A DNA stretch of 64,000 bases, taken from positions 62,001 through 126,000 of the forward strand of contig JAFYGB010000069.1 of the NCBI GenBank assembly GCA_017543445.1, given 5' to 3'. The DNA is from Lachnospiraceae bacterium (GTDB lineage Bacteria; Bacillota; Clostridia; Lachnospirales; Lachnospiraceae). The notes beneath the pieces were generated by a model, which saw nothing but the letters and a program-made list of their open reading frames with translations, did no database searches and was not told where the DNA came from. Position numbers and translations under genes: made by a program. Shown here in pieces: positions 8,097 through 16,653 of the stretch (positions within the stretch are counted from its first letter, which is position 1; every line of letters begins with the position of its first letter).

Positions 8097-8714
8097 ATGG
8101 AGAATACTCGTATTACACTCGGTGAGGACGGAATTTATCGCTGGACCTATCACATGAACCTGATCAAAAATCCCAGCATCTTTCTGCTGGTTTTGAAGGT
8201 CCTTCTGGGAACGTGTGTGGGAATTTGGGTGGTCATGACACCGATCCTGTGCATCGTGGATGAATCCTGGGATCCGCTGGTCAATAGTTGGAAGACGATC
8301 GGGATCGTTTTTGCGATCATATTCGGGCTGACGCTCATCGGCTATCTGGTCTATGCGATGATCATGGGAGGTTTCTACATCGTGGATTTCACGATGGACG
8401 ATAAGGAACTGGTGCACACGCAGGTGCCACGCCAGCAAGAGAAGGCCAGAAAAGTTTCGGCAGTGACCGCAGTCGTGGGCGCTCTGGCGAAGAACCCGAC
8501 GACGGTCAGTATCGGCATGACTTCCGGTACGAAGATGTCCTCCACGACGGAGTTTCACCGTCTGAAGAAGGTCATCGTCCTGCGCAGACGTCACGTGATT
8601 AAACTGGTCGGCGGCGGCCATAATGAAGCCTATGCAGTGACGGAGGACATGGACTGGCTGTGCGATTATATACGCGCGCATTGCCCGGCAGAAGCCGTCT
8701 GGAAGATAAAGTAA
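8097..8714 (+). CDS. Small membrane protein with two N-terminal helices, function unknown
   Basis: A 205-residue protein. Two membrane helices (about residues 27-50 and 65-90) precede a cytoplasmic domain rich in beta strands (YIVDFTMDDKELVHTQ, FHRLKKVIVLRRRHVIKLVG, YAVTEDMDWLCDYIRAHC). This layout, two helices then a PH-like or YcxB-like domain, is common among uncharacterised Firmicutes membrane proteins; I do not recognise a named family. The ribosome site AAGGAGG is 7 bases before the ATG. It follows the lipoprotein gene and is closed by a terminator at 8724. Confidence 0.7.
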   Translation: MENTRITLGEDGIYRWTYHMNLIKNPSIFLLVLKVLLGTCVGIWVVMTPILCIVDESWDPLVNSWKTIGIVFAIIFGLTLIGYLVYAMIMGGFYIVDFTMDDKELVHTQVPRQQEKARKVSAVTAVVGALAKNPTTVSIGMTSGTKMSSTTEFHRLKKVIVLRRRHVIKLVGGGHNEAYAVTEDMDWLCDYIRAHCPAEAVWKIK

Positions 8715-8723
8715 AGATTGTAT

Positions 8724-8763
8724 AATAGTGCGTTCTGTGGTATAATGAACGCACTATTTTTTT
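8724..8763 (+). terminator. Intrinsic terminator with a -10-like TATAAT in its loop
   Basis: 12-bp arms AATAGTGCGTTC (8724-8735) and the exact complement (8747-8758) run into a stretch of T. The loop holds TATAAT (8741-8746), with TTGTAT 17 bases before it (8718-8723). The same hairpin may thus end the upstream transcript and carry the promoter of the GH39 gene. Confidence 0.75.
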
Positions 8764-8798
8764 GTGAGAAAGGGGCGGGTTTACCGCTAGGGAAAACT

Positions 8799-10295
8799 AT
8801 GGAGAAAAAGGTATCATTATCGGCAAATGTAGCATTTAACAATCAGGTCGATTACTGTGTCGGCACGGGCCGCATGGGTCTGGCGCTCCAGAAGGAGTAC
8901 CAGGAGCAGCTGAAACTGGTCCAGGATGAGATCGGTTTTTCGCACATCCGCGGCCACGGTCTGTTCTCGGACGACATGGCGATCTTCCAGGAATACAAAG
9001 AGCATTGGGAAGACACTGAGACGAAGACCGAGTATAATTTCACATATCTGGATCTCGTTATGGACGCATATAAAGAAGTTGGCTTAAAGCCGTTCTTGGA
9101 GCTGGGCTTTATGCCGAAGAAGCTGGCCAGCGGAGATCAGACGATCTTCTACTGGAGGGGCAATGTTACCCCGCCGAAGTCCTACGAAGCATGGTGCGAT
9201 CTGGTCGTTGCGACCCTGAAGCACCTGTGCGAGCGTTACGGCACCGAGGAAGTCGTTACCTGGCCCATCGAGGTCTGGAACGAGCCGAACCTGCCGGGCT
9301 TCTGGAAGGGCGCGGACATGCAGGAATACTTCAAGCTCTTTAAGGAGACATTTACCGCGATCAAGGCACTCGACGAGCGTTTCAAGGTCGGCGGCCCTGC
9401 GATCTGCGGCGTGAAGGACGAGCTCTGGATCGACGAATTCATGAAGTTTATCTCGAGCGAAGGCCTGAAGGTGGATTTCATTACCCGCCATCACTATACA
9501 ACGAAGCAGCATGACTGGAAGGGCCACTACACCTACGCAGAACTGGAGGATCCGGAGTTCCGTTTCAACAACCTGCACTCGACCCGCGAGATCGTGGACC
9601 GTTACGAGGCGTACCGCGGCCTGCCTATCCACATCACCGAGTTCAACACGTCCTATTCGCCGGATTGTGTCATCCACGACACGAACCTGAACGCGGCGTA
9701 CTTGGCGCACCATCTGTCCCGCCTGGGCGATGACAACGCGTCCTATTCGTACTGGACCTTCGGCGACATCTTCGAGGAGAAGGGCGTGCCTTTCACCCCG
9801 TTCCACGGCGGTTTTGGTATGGTCGCAAACCGTTGCATCCCGAAGCCGGCCTTCTACACATTTGCATTTTACAAGAAGTTAAAGGGCGGCCGCTGCGTCT
9901 TCCGCGACGACGACATGATTCTGGTAAAGGGCGACGACGATGTGCTTCGCGGCATTGCCTGGAATTTCTGCGAGAAGGCAGAGGACCGCAAGGTAAAGGA
10001 TCTGTCCGTGAACATCGATGCTGCGGACGGCGAGTACAGCCTGGTTTGCCAGACCGTGGATGAGACTACCTGCAACCCGCTGAAGCTGTGGCACGACCTG
10101 GGCGAACCGTCGAGCCTTAATGAGGAGCAGGTGAAGATGCTGAAGGCGGCTGCCGTACCCGCATTTTCCTCACAGGTCCTGACGGCGCAGGAGGGCCTCA
10201 AGTTCGACCTGACCGTAAAGGAAAACGGCGTGATCTACTTCGAGATCCGCAAGCGCAACTTTACGCCGGACCGCGGATATGAGTATCCGATGTAA
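8799..10295 (+). CDS. xynB: GH39 beta-xylosidase
   Basis: A 498-residue glycoside hydrolase of family 39, which releases xylose from the non-reducing end of xylo-oligosaccharides with retention. The TIM barrel holds the acid/base Glu162 in VWNEPNLPGFW and the nucleophile Glu281 in HITEFNTSYSP, both diagnostic of GH39. A C-terminal beta-sandwich follows (about 370-498). The start at 8799 begins MEKKVSLSANV; upstream in-frame codons would run through the terminator hairpin. No signal peptide is present, so the enzyme works inside the cell on imported oligosaccharides. This complements the GH3 and GH67 genes about 40 kb away. Confidence 0.92.
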   Translation: MEKKVSLSANVAFNNQVDYCVGTGRMGLALQKEYQEQLKLVQDEIGFSHIRGHGLFSDDMAIFQEYKEHWEDTETKTEYNFTYLDLVMDAYKEVGLKPFLELGFMPKKLASGDQTIFYWRGNVTPPKSYEAWCDLVVATLKHLCERYGTEEVVTWPIEVWNEPNLPGFWKGADMQEYFKLFKETFTAIKALDERFKVGGPAICGVKDELWIDEFMKFISSEGLKVDFITRHHYTTKQHDWKGHYTYAELEDPEFRFNNLHSTREIVDRYEAYRGLPIHITEFNTSYSPDCVIHDTNLNAAYLAHHLSRLGDDNASYSYWTFGDIFEEKGVPFTPFHGGFGMVANRCIPKPAFYTFAFYKKLKGGRCVFRDDDMILVKGDDDVLRGIAWNFCEKAEDRKVKDLSVNIDAADGEYSLVCQTVDETTCNPLKLWHDLGEPSSLNEEQVKMLKAAAVPAFSSQVLTAQEGLKFDLTVKENGVIYFEIRKRNFTPDRGYEYPM

Positions 10296-10327
10296 GGCGG
10301 AGAGAATTCACCGTGTTAATATCATTG

Positions 10328-10356
10328 TTGACATATAGAATAGTGAATGTTATAAT
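10328..10356 (+). promoter_or_regulatory. Full-consensus promoter
   Basis: TTGACA (10328-10333) and TATAAT (10351-10356) with exactly 17 bases between them. It drives the lipoprotein block starting at 10529 and leaves a leader of about 165 nt. Confidence 0.85.
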
Positions 10357-10382
10357 ACTTTTGTGTTAATTGACTGATAAAA

Positions 10383-10448
10383 GCGCAGAAGGGCGGTGAC
10401 AATAGACAGACTATATTCTTTCGGAAATAGTATTGCGCAGGCTTTTTT
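10383..10448 (+). promoter_or_regulatory. Structured leader, possible attenuator
   Basis: GCGCA (10383-10387) pairs with TGCGC (10434-10438). An inner weak stem (CTATATTC with GGAAATAG) lies between, and TTTTTT follows at 10443-10448. This could act as an attenuator between the promoter at 10328 and the gene at 10529. The stem is short, so the call is tentative. Confidence 0.3.
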
Positions 10449-10528
10449 ACAAGACAGCAATACAAATGAATGTATCTGAGAGAGGCTCTCAGATATGGAT
10501 TCGTGTAGAAAACAGGAGGTAATATAGG

Positions 10529-10990
10529 ATGAAACGAAACAAGAAACGTTCTGCGCTTTTAAGGAAGATAACGAGTCTGATGATGGTTATGACAATGTGT
10601 TTGTCATGTTTGACTGCTTGCTGAGGCGATGGAACCGCAGAAACGACTACTGCCGCAGAGACCGAGACTGCGACCACGAGGTCAATCTGGATTACCTGCA
10701 AGGGTGATGACCTTATAGAAAAGTACGGTAACACCATGAAAATAACTATATCAAAAGCTAAAGATGACGTGATAAAGGTAGAGTTTCAGGATATGCATGT
10801 AAGTTATTTCGGAGATAATGTACTTGGAACCGATGGACAGACAGTTTATTCGGGAACTTACAATAACGGGAAGGGTACCGTTTATCTGAGTGGGGCATAT
10901 ATAAAAGTCGCAGGCTCCCGTCAGAGAATAAATATGTGCTTTAGGTTCTACTCGGAGTACAAGGCCACATACACTTACACTATCCTGTAG
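10529..10990 (+). pseudogene. Lipoprotein gene interrupted by in-frame TGA right after the lipobox
   Basis: ATG 10529 follows an AGGAGGT site and encodes a signal peptide ending LSCLTAC (Cys31). Codon 32 is TGA (10622-10624). After it the same frame stays open to TAG 10988-10990 and reads like a lipoprotein: a Thr/Glu-rich linker, then a beta-rich domain of about 100 residues ending YSEYKATYTYTIL. The whole frame would be 153 codons. A Gly codon (GGA) to TGA change is the simplest explanation. If so, it is a recent pseudogene. Readthrough cannot be excluded, since promoter, ribosome site and downstream frame are all intact. The downstream internal ATG at 10736 has no good ribosome site. Confidence 0.7.
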
Positions 10991-11011
10991 TTGAGAGGAT
11001 GTGAATTTGCA

Positions 11012-11482
11012 ATGAGATCCAGGATTTCTTATGCATTAATATGCGGCTTACTTGCAGGGGTTATGATGCTTACTTCCTGCCGGAAGGCTTCTCCATATCC
11101 GACCGGGACGTTTGTATCTGATACCGTAGGAACTATCGTCATCGATGATGAGAAAGTTCATTTTGAAAATATGGATCCGGATTTTTTAGAGAATTACATC
11201 TGCACATGTCAGACTGCACTCGAAAGCATCCGGCGCATCCATGAAGGCCAGAAGATGACAGCCGAGGAGATGGAAACATACCGAAAAGAGTATCGGAATA
11301 CGTTTGATGTTATGGATTTTGTCAATTCTTCGTGGGCGTACGAATGTGAACAGGAAAGTAATGATCTCTATGCCTTTTCGGGTGGCAATTCAGAAGAGGA
11401 TATTTTCGGCTTTGATTTCATTTATTATGTAGGCAAAGGTTACATAGACTTTGATGGAGAACAGTTCTATCTGGCAAAGTAA
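11012..11482 (+). CDS. Small lipoprotein, paralog of the one at 11685
   Basis: A 156-residue lipoprotein with lipobox LTSC (Cys23). The mature part starts YPTGTFVSDTVGTIVIDDEKV, is followed by a Glu/Lys-rich helix (MTAEEMETYRKEY) and ends in a beta segment (GKGYIDFDGEQFYLAK). It is clearly related to the protein at 11685: shared positions include the PTG/PSG F start, the VID-DE / ILDDEE strand and the final GY-I-FD. Start 11012 is preferred to TTG 10991, as GAGAGGAT is suitably placed upstream. The function is unknown; it belongs to the lipoprotein-plus-exporter block. Confidence 0.75.
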   Translation: MRSRISYALICGLLAGVMMLTSCRKASPYPTGTFVSDTVGTIVIDDEKVHFENMDPDFLENYICTCQTALESIRRIHEGQKMTAEEMETYRKEYRNTFDVMDFVNSSWAYECEQESNDLYAFSGGNSEEDIFGFDFIYYVGKGYIDFDGEQFYLAK

Positions 11483-11525
11483 GCTGAAGGATTTTGTGAG
11501 TATTGCAGACTGTATTCGCTTGTGT

Positions 11526-11563
11526 ATAGCTTAAGTCGGAGTATATGCTCCGACTTAAGCTAT
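11526..11563. terminator. 16-bp perfect inverted repeat (terminator or operator)
   Basis: Arms ATAGCTTAAGTCGGAG (11526-11541) and its exact complement (11548-11563) flank a 6-base loop TATATG. The hairpin is very strong but has no T-run, so it may be a factor-assisted terminator, an RNA-processing site or a protein-binding palindrome. Confidence 0.55.
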
Positions 11564-11684
11564 TGCTCCGAAATGATGTACACGGGATTGGAGAAGAGAT
11601 GTATATCTATGTTGTTTGAGTATATATCAAAAACGACTCTCAGATATTTCTTATAAACAATTTGGCAAACTGGGGTTCGGTTAG

Positions 11685-12161
11685 ATGATGAGATATAGAT
11701 TTAAGGGATTAGTGCTCATCCTTATGTGCTTGTTCATCGGGTGTGCCAAAAAAGATTCTTTCCCGTCAGGCCGGTTTGAAGCGGAGAAAACAGGCTGTAT
11801 TATATTGGATGATGAAGAAGTCACGTTTTCGGACATGAGTCAGGACTATCTGAAAGAGTATCTGGCTTTGGAACTGGCTGGGCTTGAGTACTTTAGAAAA
11901 CGGGATGAAGGCGAGATCATGTCAAATGAGGAGTTTGAACGGATCCGTAAAGAGTATATAGAGGAATTAGATGTTTCGTCTTATATAAATGCGGACTTTA
12001 AACATGTTGAGATCGAGTATGACGAGCTTTCGAGGGTATACGATTATCTGGTCTGGCAGGAAGATGAAACACAGGCTTTTTACTTCCATTATTACACAGA
12101 AGAAGGTTATATTTTCTTTGATGCGGTCGGTTCGGATATTAAGTTTTGTCTTCAGGAATGA
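11685..12161 (+). CDS. Small lipoprotein, paralog of the one at 11012
   Basis: A 158-residue lipoprotein with lipobox CLFIGC (Cys20). The mature region FPSGRFEAEKTGCIILDDEEV aligns with YPTGTFVSDTVGTIVIDDEKV of the upstream paralog, as do the following helix (MSNEEFERIRKEY with MTAEEMETYRKEY) and the C-terminal YTEEGYIFFDA. This shows tandem duplication followed by strong divergence. The gene ends 21 bases before the ABC ATPase gene and is probably co-transcribed with it. A role as a substrate-binding or immunity lipoprotein for the exporter is an inference from position only. Confidence 0.75.
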   Translation: MMRYRFKGLVLILMCLFIGCAKKDSFPSGRFEAEKTGCIILDDEEVTFSDMSQDYLKEYLALELAGLEYFRKRDEGEIMSNEEFERIRKEYIEELDVSSYINADFKHVEIEYDELSRVYDYLVWQEDETQAFYFHYYTEEGYIFFDAVGSDIKFCLQE

Positions 12162-12182
12162 ATACACCGCACATTATGAAGG

Positions 12183-12857
12183 ATGAAGGATATGGTGATC
12201 TGCAAAGAAGTGACCCGGATGTACCGATCCGGAGATAAGGATATTTGTGCACTGGATCATGTTTCGCTGTCTGTAAAGCAGGGGGAATATTTGGCCGTTA
12301 TCGGCAAATCCGGAAGTGGAAAATCCACTCTGTTAAACATGATCGGCCTGACAGACATACCGTCATCGGGTGATGTGGAGCTCTTCGGGAGGAATACGAA
12401 AGAACTCTCCGAAAAGGAAAAAGCGAGGATCCGGAATAAACATATCGGCTACATTTATCAGAACTTTTATCTGGAGCCGGTATATTCGGTCTTTATGAAT
12501 GTGGAAGTACCGCTTTTGGTGGCTGGTGTTAAAAAATCGGAACGGGAAGAACGGGTTTTGGAGGTCCTCAAACAGGTTGGCCTGGAAGAGCGTATGAAAC
12601 ACAAGGCTTCCCAACTGTCCGGAGGTGAAAAGCAGCGTGTCTGCCTGGCCCGAGCACTCGTTAACTGTCCGGAACTCATTCTGGCGGATGAACCTTGCGG
12701 AAATTTGGATTCGGAAAACACGGCGATGGTCATGGATCTGTTGGACGATCTTCACCGCAAAGGAATCACGATCATACTGGTTACACACAGCGAAGAGGAG
12801 GCAAAACGCGCGGATCGCATTCTTCAGCTAAAGGATGGAAGGCGGATGGAGAAATGA
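12183..12857 (+). CDS. ABC transporter ATP-binding protein (MacB/LolD type)
   Basis: A 224-residue ATPase. Walker A is GKSGSGKST (about 38-46), the signature is LSGGEKQRVCLARAL, Walker B is LILADEPCGNLD and the H-loop is ILVTHS. It overlaps the next permease by 4 bases (ATGA), so the two are translationally coupled. With the two permeases downstream it forms a second FtsX-type exporter in this window, this time without a two-component system but with lipoproteins upstream. Confidence 0.92.
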   Translation: MKDMVICKEVTRMYRSGDKDICALDHVSLSVKQGEYLAVIGKSGSGKSTLLNMIGLTDIPSSGDVELFGRNTKELSEKEKARIRNKHIGYIYQNFYLEPVYSVFMNVEVPLLVAGVKKSEREERVLEVLKQVGLEERMKHKASQLSGGEKQRVCLARALVNCPELILADEPCGNLDSENTAMVMDLLDDLHRKGITIILVTHSEEEAKRADRILQLKDGRRMEK

Positions 12858-14011
12858 AACATCTCCGTTTTATGAAACTGGCGATATATGAACTTAGGAC
12901 ACAGTGGCGGATGCTTACCTTGTTTGCCGTGGTGGCCTTTTTTCTGTTGCTTTCATCCTTTTGTGTTTTCCTCACCGTATCGAAACTACCGAAAGATTTG
13001 GAGGATTATGCTGAAAAACGGAGGTTGTTGAACTTCTCAGTCGAGGTAAGAACAAAAGAAGAATGGGAACGAATCGCATCTCTTCCGATAAACGGCGGAG
13101 GCGGATATTTTCTGGACGGCAGACTACAGGAGATCCGACTTGATGGTGTATCAGAAGGAATAGACGCAGAATTCGGCTTGATCTTCTATCCTGATAATCG
13201 GATAAATATATGGATGGATACGATGAAGCGATATATACTGGAAGGAAGAGCGCCGGACCAGGCCGATGCATTAAGTGATTGCATCTGGCTGAAAAAACAG
13301 ACCGCTACAGAGCTGGGGGCTTCGATCGGAAGTATGGTATATGCGGGATATCCGGACTGCAGAAAACCCTTTATACTGACCGGGATTCTGGATGATTCAT
13401 TTGACGAGTTCGATGCCTGGCTGCCGGGAGAAACTGTTTGGTCGATGTTTGCAGGCACAGAATATGAATCGATCGCGGGTGTCTGTTATACGATTCATAC
13501 CGAAAACAGCCGGCAGTTCTTTCGAGTTCTAAGTAAGATACGGGCAGAGCGAATCTATATCCTGTCTGTGCAGGAGGATTTTATGAAGAGCATCCGGATC
13601 ATCCGGTACGCCGTATTTGCGGTCGCTTTTCTGGTTTTCCTGCTTTTGTTTGGTCTTACCTATGACATGATGCGTTTTTATCATCAGAAACGTTTGTATT
13701 TTTTTGCTGTCCTGAAGGCGCAAGGGTTAAACTGGCGGTGTTATTATGGGCTGCTGTTTTTATTGTTTCTCTGTGTTTATGCCGTAGCGGCTCTGCCGAC
13801 AATACTGCTTTCCCCGGCATTTCTGGAAAAATTGGAGAGGCAGATCGAGGAACAGATTCCGTATTTGGATCTGACATTTTCCGTGTGGTCCACTCGTTCA
13901 CTTCTGTTTTTCGGAGCAGTAGTGCTTTTGATCGCTGTATCCTGTCTCCCGTCCGCGAGGCAGTACGATGAGAAGAGACTCGGACGCAGACTGAATGAGG
14001 ATGAGGGTTGA
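12854..14011 (+). CDS. FtsX-type ABC exporter permease, first subunit
   Basis: A 385-residue membrane protein with one N-terminal helix (about 18-40), an extracytoplasmic domain of about 220 residues, and three C-terminal helices (about 255-280, 300-325, 350-372). This is the half-size MacB/FtsX arrangement. Start 12854 overlaps the ATPase stop (ATGA). It pairs with the following permease, probably as a heterodimer. Sequence identity to known families looks low; assignment rests on topology and operon context. Base composition is more AT-rich than the xylan genes nearby. Confidence 0.75.
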   Translation: MKHLRFMKLAIYELRTQWRMLTLFAVVAFFLLLSSFCVFLTVSKLPKDLEDYAEKRRLLNFSVEVRTKEEWERIASLPINGGGGYFLDGRLQEIRLDGVSEGIDAEFGLIFYPDNRINIWMDTMKRYILEGRAPDQADALSDCIWLKKQTATELGASIGSMVYAGYPDCRKPFILTGILDDSFDEFDAWLPGETVWSMFAGTEYESIAGVCYTIHTENSRQFFRVLSKIRAERIYILSVQEDFMKSIRIIRYAVFAVAFLVFLLLFGLTYDMMRFYHQKRLYFFAVLKAQGLNWRCYYGLLFLLFLCVYAVAALPTILLSPAFLEKLERQIEEQIPYLDLTFSVWSTRSLLFFGAVVLLIAVSCLPSARQYDEKRLGRRLNEDEG

Positions 14012-14013
14012 TT

Positions 14014-15420
14014 ATGTGTCTGAAACTGGCTGTACAAAATCTGACGCGAAAAAAGAGACATGCACTGCACATGCTGTTGGGTTTCGGGGTCGTTTTTGCT
14101 GTCCTTTTATCATGGACTCAACTGGGACTGGCGCTTGCCTCATCGCAGGATGATATTCTGTTGGGACGTCGTTCCATGTGTATGTTGGAGGCAGAGATCA
14201 AACTGCAGCAGGAGGCGCTTGCGGAGCGTGCATACCAGATGGTGTCTGAGAAGATTGAGGAGAAGGTTACACGAACTGCATTTGGAAGGATCGACTGGGT
14301 AAGGTATCTGGAAAAAGAGGATGATTGGAGCTTTGTAAACATCTCACACATATACCTTAAGGTCGGTGATGATATCCGTCAGGGAATGGATGATCATTCT
14401 TGGCGTTATGGGCTGTCGGATCCGTTTGACAACTCCTTAAAAAGTAAGGCGATACCGTTTCGAACCGGAATACTGAGATATCCGGGGTTGATCGGAGAAA
14501 ATGAGCTGGATGAGTACCGTTATCATTTTCCGGGAAGTTCCTCCGTGGGAGGCTTGGTGTGTGGACGGGAACCTGTATCGGAAGGGGAAATGCTGATCTC
14601 GGACCACTACCTTCGCGCGTTTGGCTACGCGCCGGAGGATTTTGAAGGCTTGCTCGGACAGAGACTTGTGTTTTTTTGTGAAGAAAGGGAAATACTGAGC
14701 GGGTATACTCTTACCGGAATAGTGGATGGAAATCTGTTTTACTGCGAAAGCCTGCGGGAAGTTCCGCAGGTCCTGGTCTTCGGCGGACCGACTATGTTCC
14801 GACAATACAACGTCGAAACTCTGTGTTATCGGTTCGGGATTCCGGAATATAAAACGCTGGCTAAGGCAGGGCGGGCTGCGGATTCGATCGAAGGTATTCA
14901 GCTGAGATACAGAAATGATTATTTTACACAGGCATTAACGCTGTCGCAGGCCTCGGCTCTGGTTCGAATCGTGTTCTCCATGTTCGGTACACCGGTATTG
15001 TTGGCGATGCTGTTCCATCTACTGCTGATGATCCGGACGGATTTGACGGAGAGAAAAAGAATCTCCGGAATGTATCTTATATGCGGAATGCGAGTTTCAG
15101 ATATAATAAAGATATCGCTTTGGGAGCTTTTGATCACAGCAGGCATAGCGATGCTTATTGGGATGACGCTTTCCGTCGGATCACTTGCCGTTCTGGCGAG
15201 TGCCCTGAAAAAGAGCGACGGTATACAGCTTTATATTCTCCCGGGACGTATGGCCTTGACGGCCGTTTGTGTTTCACTAACTGTATATGCCATGTTTGCG
15301 ATTTTTACGGTTCTGTATTGCCTGAGTTTGAAAAAAAATCCTTACATACCGTATTGGTATCAAAGGAATAAAAAACAAGGGGGCGGGTTATATGGACAGT
15401 TTTGGCATCTTTGTGTATAA
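14014..15420 (+). CDS. FtsX-type ABC exporter permease, second subunit
   Basis: A 468-residue membrane protein with an N-terminal helix (about 25-45), a large extracytoplasmic domain and three C-terminal helices, the last ending in VYAMFAIFTVLYCLSLK. ATG 14014 has GAGGATGAGG 7 bases upstream; a TTG at 14008 overlapping the previous stop is the alternative. The segment TERKRISGMYLICGMRVSDI matches the conserved FtsX loop where the regulator of coupling to the ATPase lies. The tail after the last helix is short and Lys/Gly-rich. A weak hairpin (AGGGCC arms, 15443-15448 and 15464-15469) follows. Confidence 0.75.
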   Translation: MCLKLAVQNLTRKKRHALHMLLGFGVVFAVLLSWTQLGLALASSQDDILLGRRSMCMLEAEIKLQQEALAERAYQMVSEKIEEKVTRTAFGRIDWVRYLEKEDDWSFVNISHIYLKVGDDIRQGMDDHSWRYGLSDPFDNSLKSKAIPFRTGILRYPGLIGENELDEYRYHFPGSSSVGGLVCGREPVSEGEMLISDHYLRAFGYAPEDFEGLLGQRLVFFCEEREILSGYTLTGIVDGNLFYCESLREVPQVLVFGGPTMFRQYNVETLCYRFGIPEYKTLAKAGRAADSIEGIQLRYRNDYFTQALTLSQASALVRIVFSMFGTPVLLAMLFHLLLMIRTDLTERKRISGMYLICGMRVSDIIKISLWELLITAGIAMLIGMTLSVGSLAVLASALKKSDGIQLYILPGRMALTAVCVSLTVYAMFAIFTVLYCLSLKKNPYIPYWYQRNKKQGGGLYGQFWHLCV

Positions 15421-15503
15421 TGGGTCTGACACATAAAAACAGAGGGCCGATGCATCGGAAAAAGGCCCTTTGTGATGCGATACACGGGATTAAGGAGCAG
15501 GTA

Positions 15504-16412
15504 ATGACATTACAGCAGATGAAATATGTGGTGGAGATCGCGGACCGCGGCTCCATGAATGAGGCGGCAAAAGCACTCTATATCTCGCAACCCTCGCTGT
15601 CCGGGACCATCCGGGAGCTAGAAAAGGAGATCGGGATCACGATCTTCACGCGCAGCAACCGCGGCATCAAGGTGACCACGGAGGGGAGTGAGTTCCTGGG
15701 CTATGCGCGGCAGACGCTGGAACAGTACCGCTTCATGGAGGACCGCTATCTGGCGCGGAAGGAGACGCGGAAGAAGTTCTTCGTTTCGACCCAGCATTAT
15801 ACATTTGCCGTCGAAGCATTTTCCAAGACGTTAAAGAAGGCGGGAATGGAGGAATACGACTCCGCGATCTACGAAACGCGTACCCACGAGGTCATCGAGG
15901 ACGTGAAGAACCTGCGAAGCGAGATCGGAATCCTGTATCTGAACGACTTTAACGAGCGCGTCATGCGCGCGGAGTTTGCGGAGAATAACCTCGTGTTCCA
16001 CAAACTGTTTTCCTGCAAGACGTTCGTCTACATGAGCGCGACCAACCCGTTGGCGCAGAAGGAGACGGTGTCGCTGCGGGATCTGGACGACTATCCCTGC
16101 ATCTCGTTTGATCAGGGCGCGAAGAATTCCTTCTATTTTTCGGAGGAGGTGTTGAGCACCTACCCGTACCACAAGGTCATCCATGTCAATGACCGCGCGT
16201 CCGCGCTGAACATGATGACCCTGCTTGACGCGTTTACGTTGTGCAGCGGCATTATCTGTGAAAGCTTGAACGGAAACGGCTACGTGGCCGTGCCGCTCGA
16301 AAGCGACGAAGTCATGAACATCGGCTATGTGGTGCGTGACGACCGCCAGCTGTCGCCCATCGGTAAGGCATTTGTCGAAGAAATGAAGAAATATGAGAAG
16401 TCGATCCTATAG
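15504..16412 (+). CDS. LysR-family transcriptional regulator
   Basis: A 302-residue LysR regulator. The N-terminal helix-turn-helix is typical (MKYVVEIADRGSMNEAAKALYISQPSLSGTIRELE is read in pieces: GSMNEAAKALYISQPSLS is the recognition core). A substrate-binding-like effector domain fills residues about 90-300. Start 15504 follows AAGGAGCAGGTA; an earlier in-frame start lacks a ribosome site. It lies 241 bases before the O-acetylhomoserine sulfhydrylase gene on the same strand but is separated by a terminator. Control of sulfur amino acid genes is plausible by position but not shown. Confidence 0.88.
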   Translation: MTLQQMKYVVEIADRGSMNEAAKALYISQPSLSGTIRELEKEIGITIFTRSNRGIKVTTEGSEFLGYARQTLEQYRFMEDRYLARKETRKKFFVSTQHYTFAVEAFSKTLKKAGMEEYDSAIYETRTHEVIEDVKNLRSEIGILYLNDFNERVMRAEFAENNLVFHKLFSCKTFVYMSATNPLAQKETVSLRDLDDYPCISFDQGAKNSFYFSEEVLSTYPYHKVIHVNDRASALNMMTLLDAFTLCSGIICESLNGNGYVAVPLESDEVMNIGYVVRDDRQLSPIGKAFVEEMKKYEKSIL

Positions 16413-16468
16413 AAGAAAGTAATAGATCTTACATTACTTTCGATTCCTTGAAAGGAAATATAGTGCGC

Positions 16469-16501
16469 AGCAGGCTGCCCCGTCGGGGCGGCCTGCTTTT
16501 T
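16469..16501 (+). terminator. Intrinsic terminator after the LysR gene
   Basis: AGCAGGC (16469-16475) pairs with GCCTGCT (16491-16497), with CCCCG/GGGG inside, then T-run. An 8-bp inverted repeat AAAGTAAT/ATTACTTT lies just upstream (16416-16440). Confidence 0.8.
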
Positions 16502-16547
16502 GAATTGCTATAGGTAGAACTTATAACCAGGTCGAATTTTTATGTAA

Positions 16548-16576
16548 TTTTCAAGACGTAGATCTTGTGTTATCCT
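16548..16576 (+). promoter_or_regulatory. Probable promoter of the sulfhydrylase gene
   Basis: TTTTCA (16548-16553) and TATCCT (16571-16576) with 17 bases between. Each matches 4 of 6 consensus bases, so the promoter may need an activator such as the LysR protein upstream. No SAM riboswitch or T-box was recognised in this leader. Confidence 0.4.
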
Positions 16577-16653
16577 AATGTCAGGTTGAAAAACCTATTG
16601 ACCTACAAGGCAAATAAAATCCAAGAAAACAGATCCAAAAGGAGGACACAAAT

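Noticed and set aside
10736..10990. Separate 84-codon gene starting at an internal ATG
   Set aside because: It is in the same frame as the interrupted lipoprotein gene and has no ribosome site of its own; it is the tail of that gene.
16502..16653. SAM riboswitch or T-box before metY
   Set aside because: None of the conserved riboswitch or T-box boxes could be found in the short leader.
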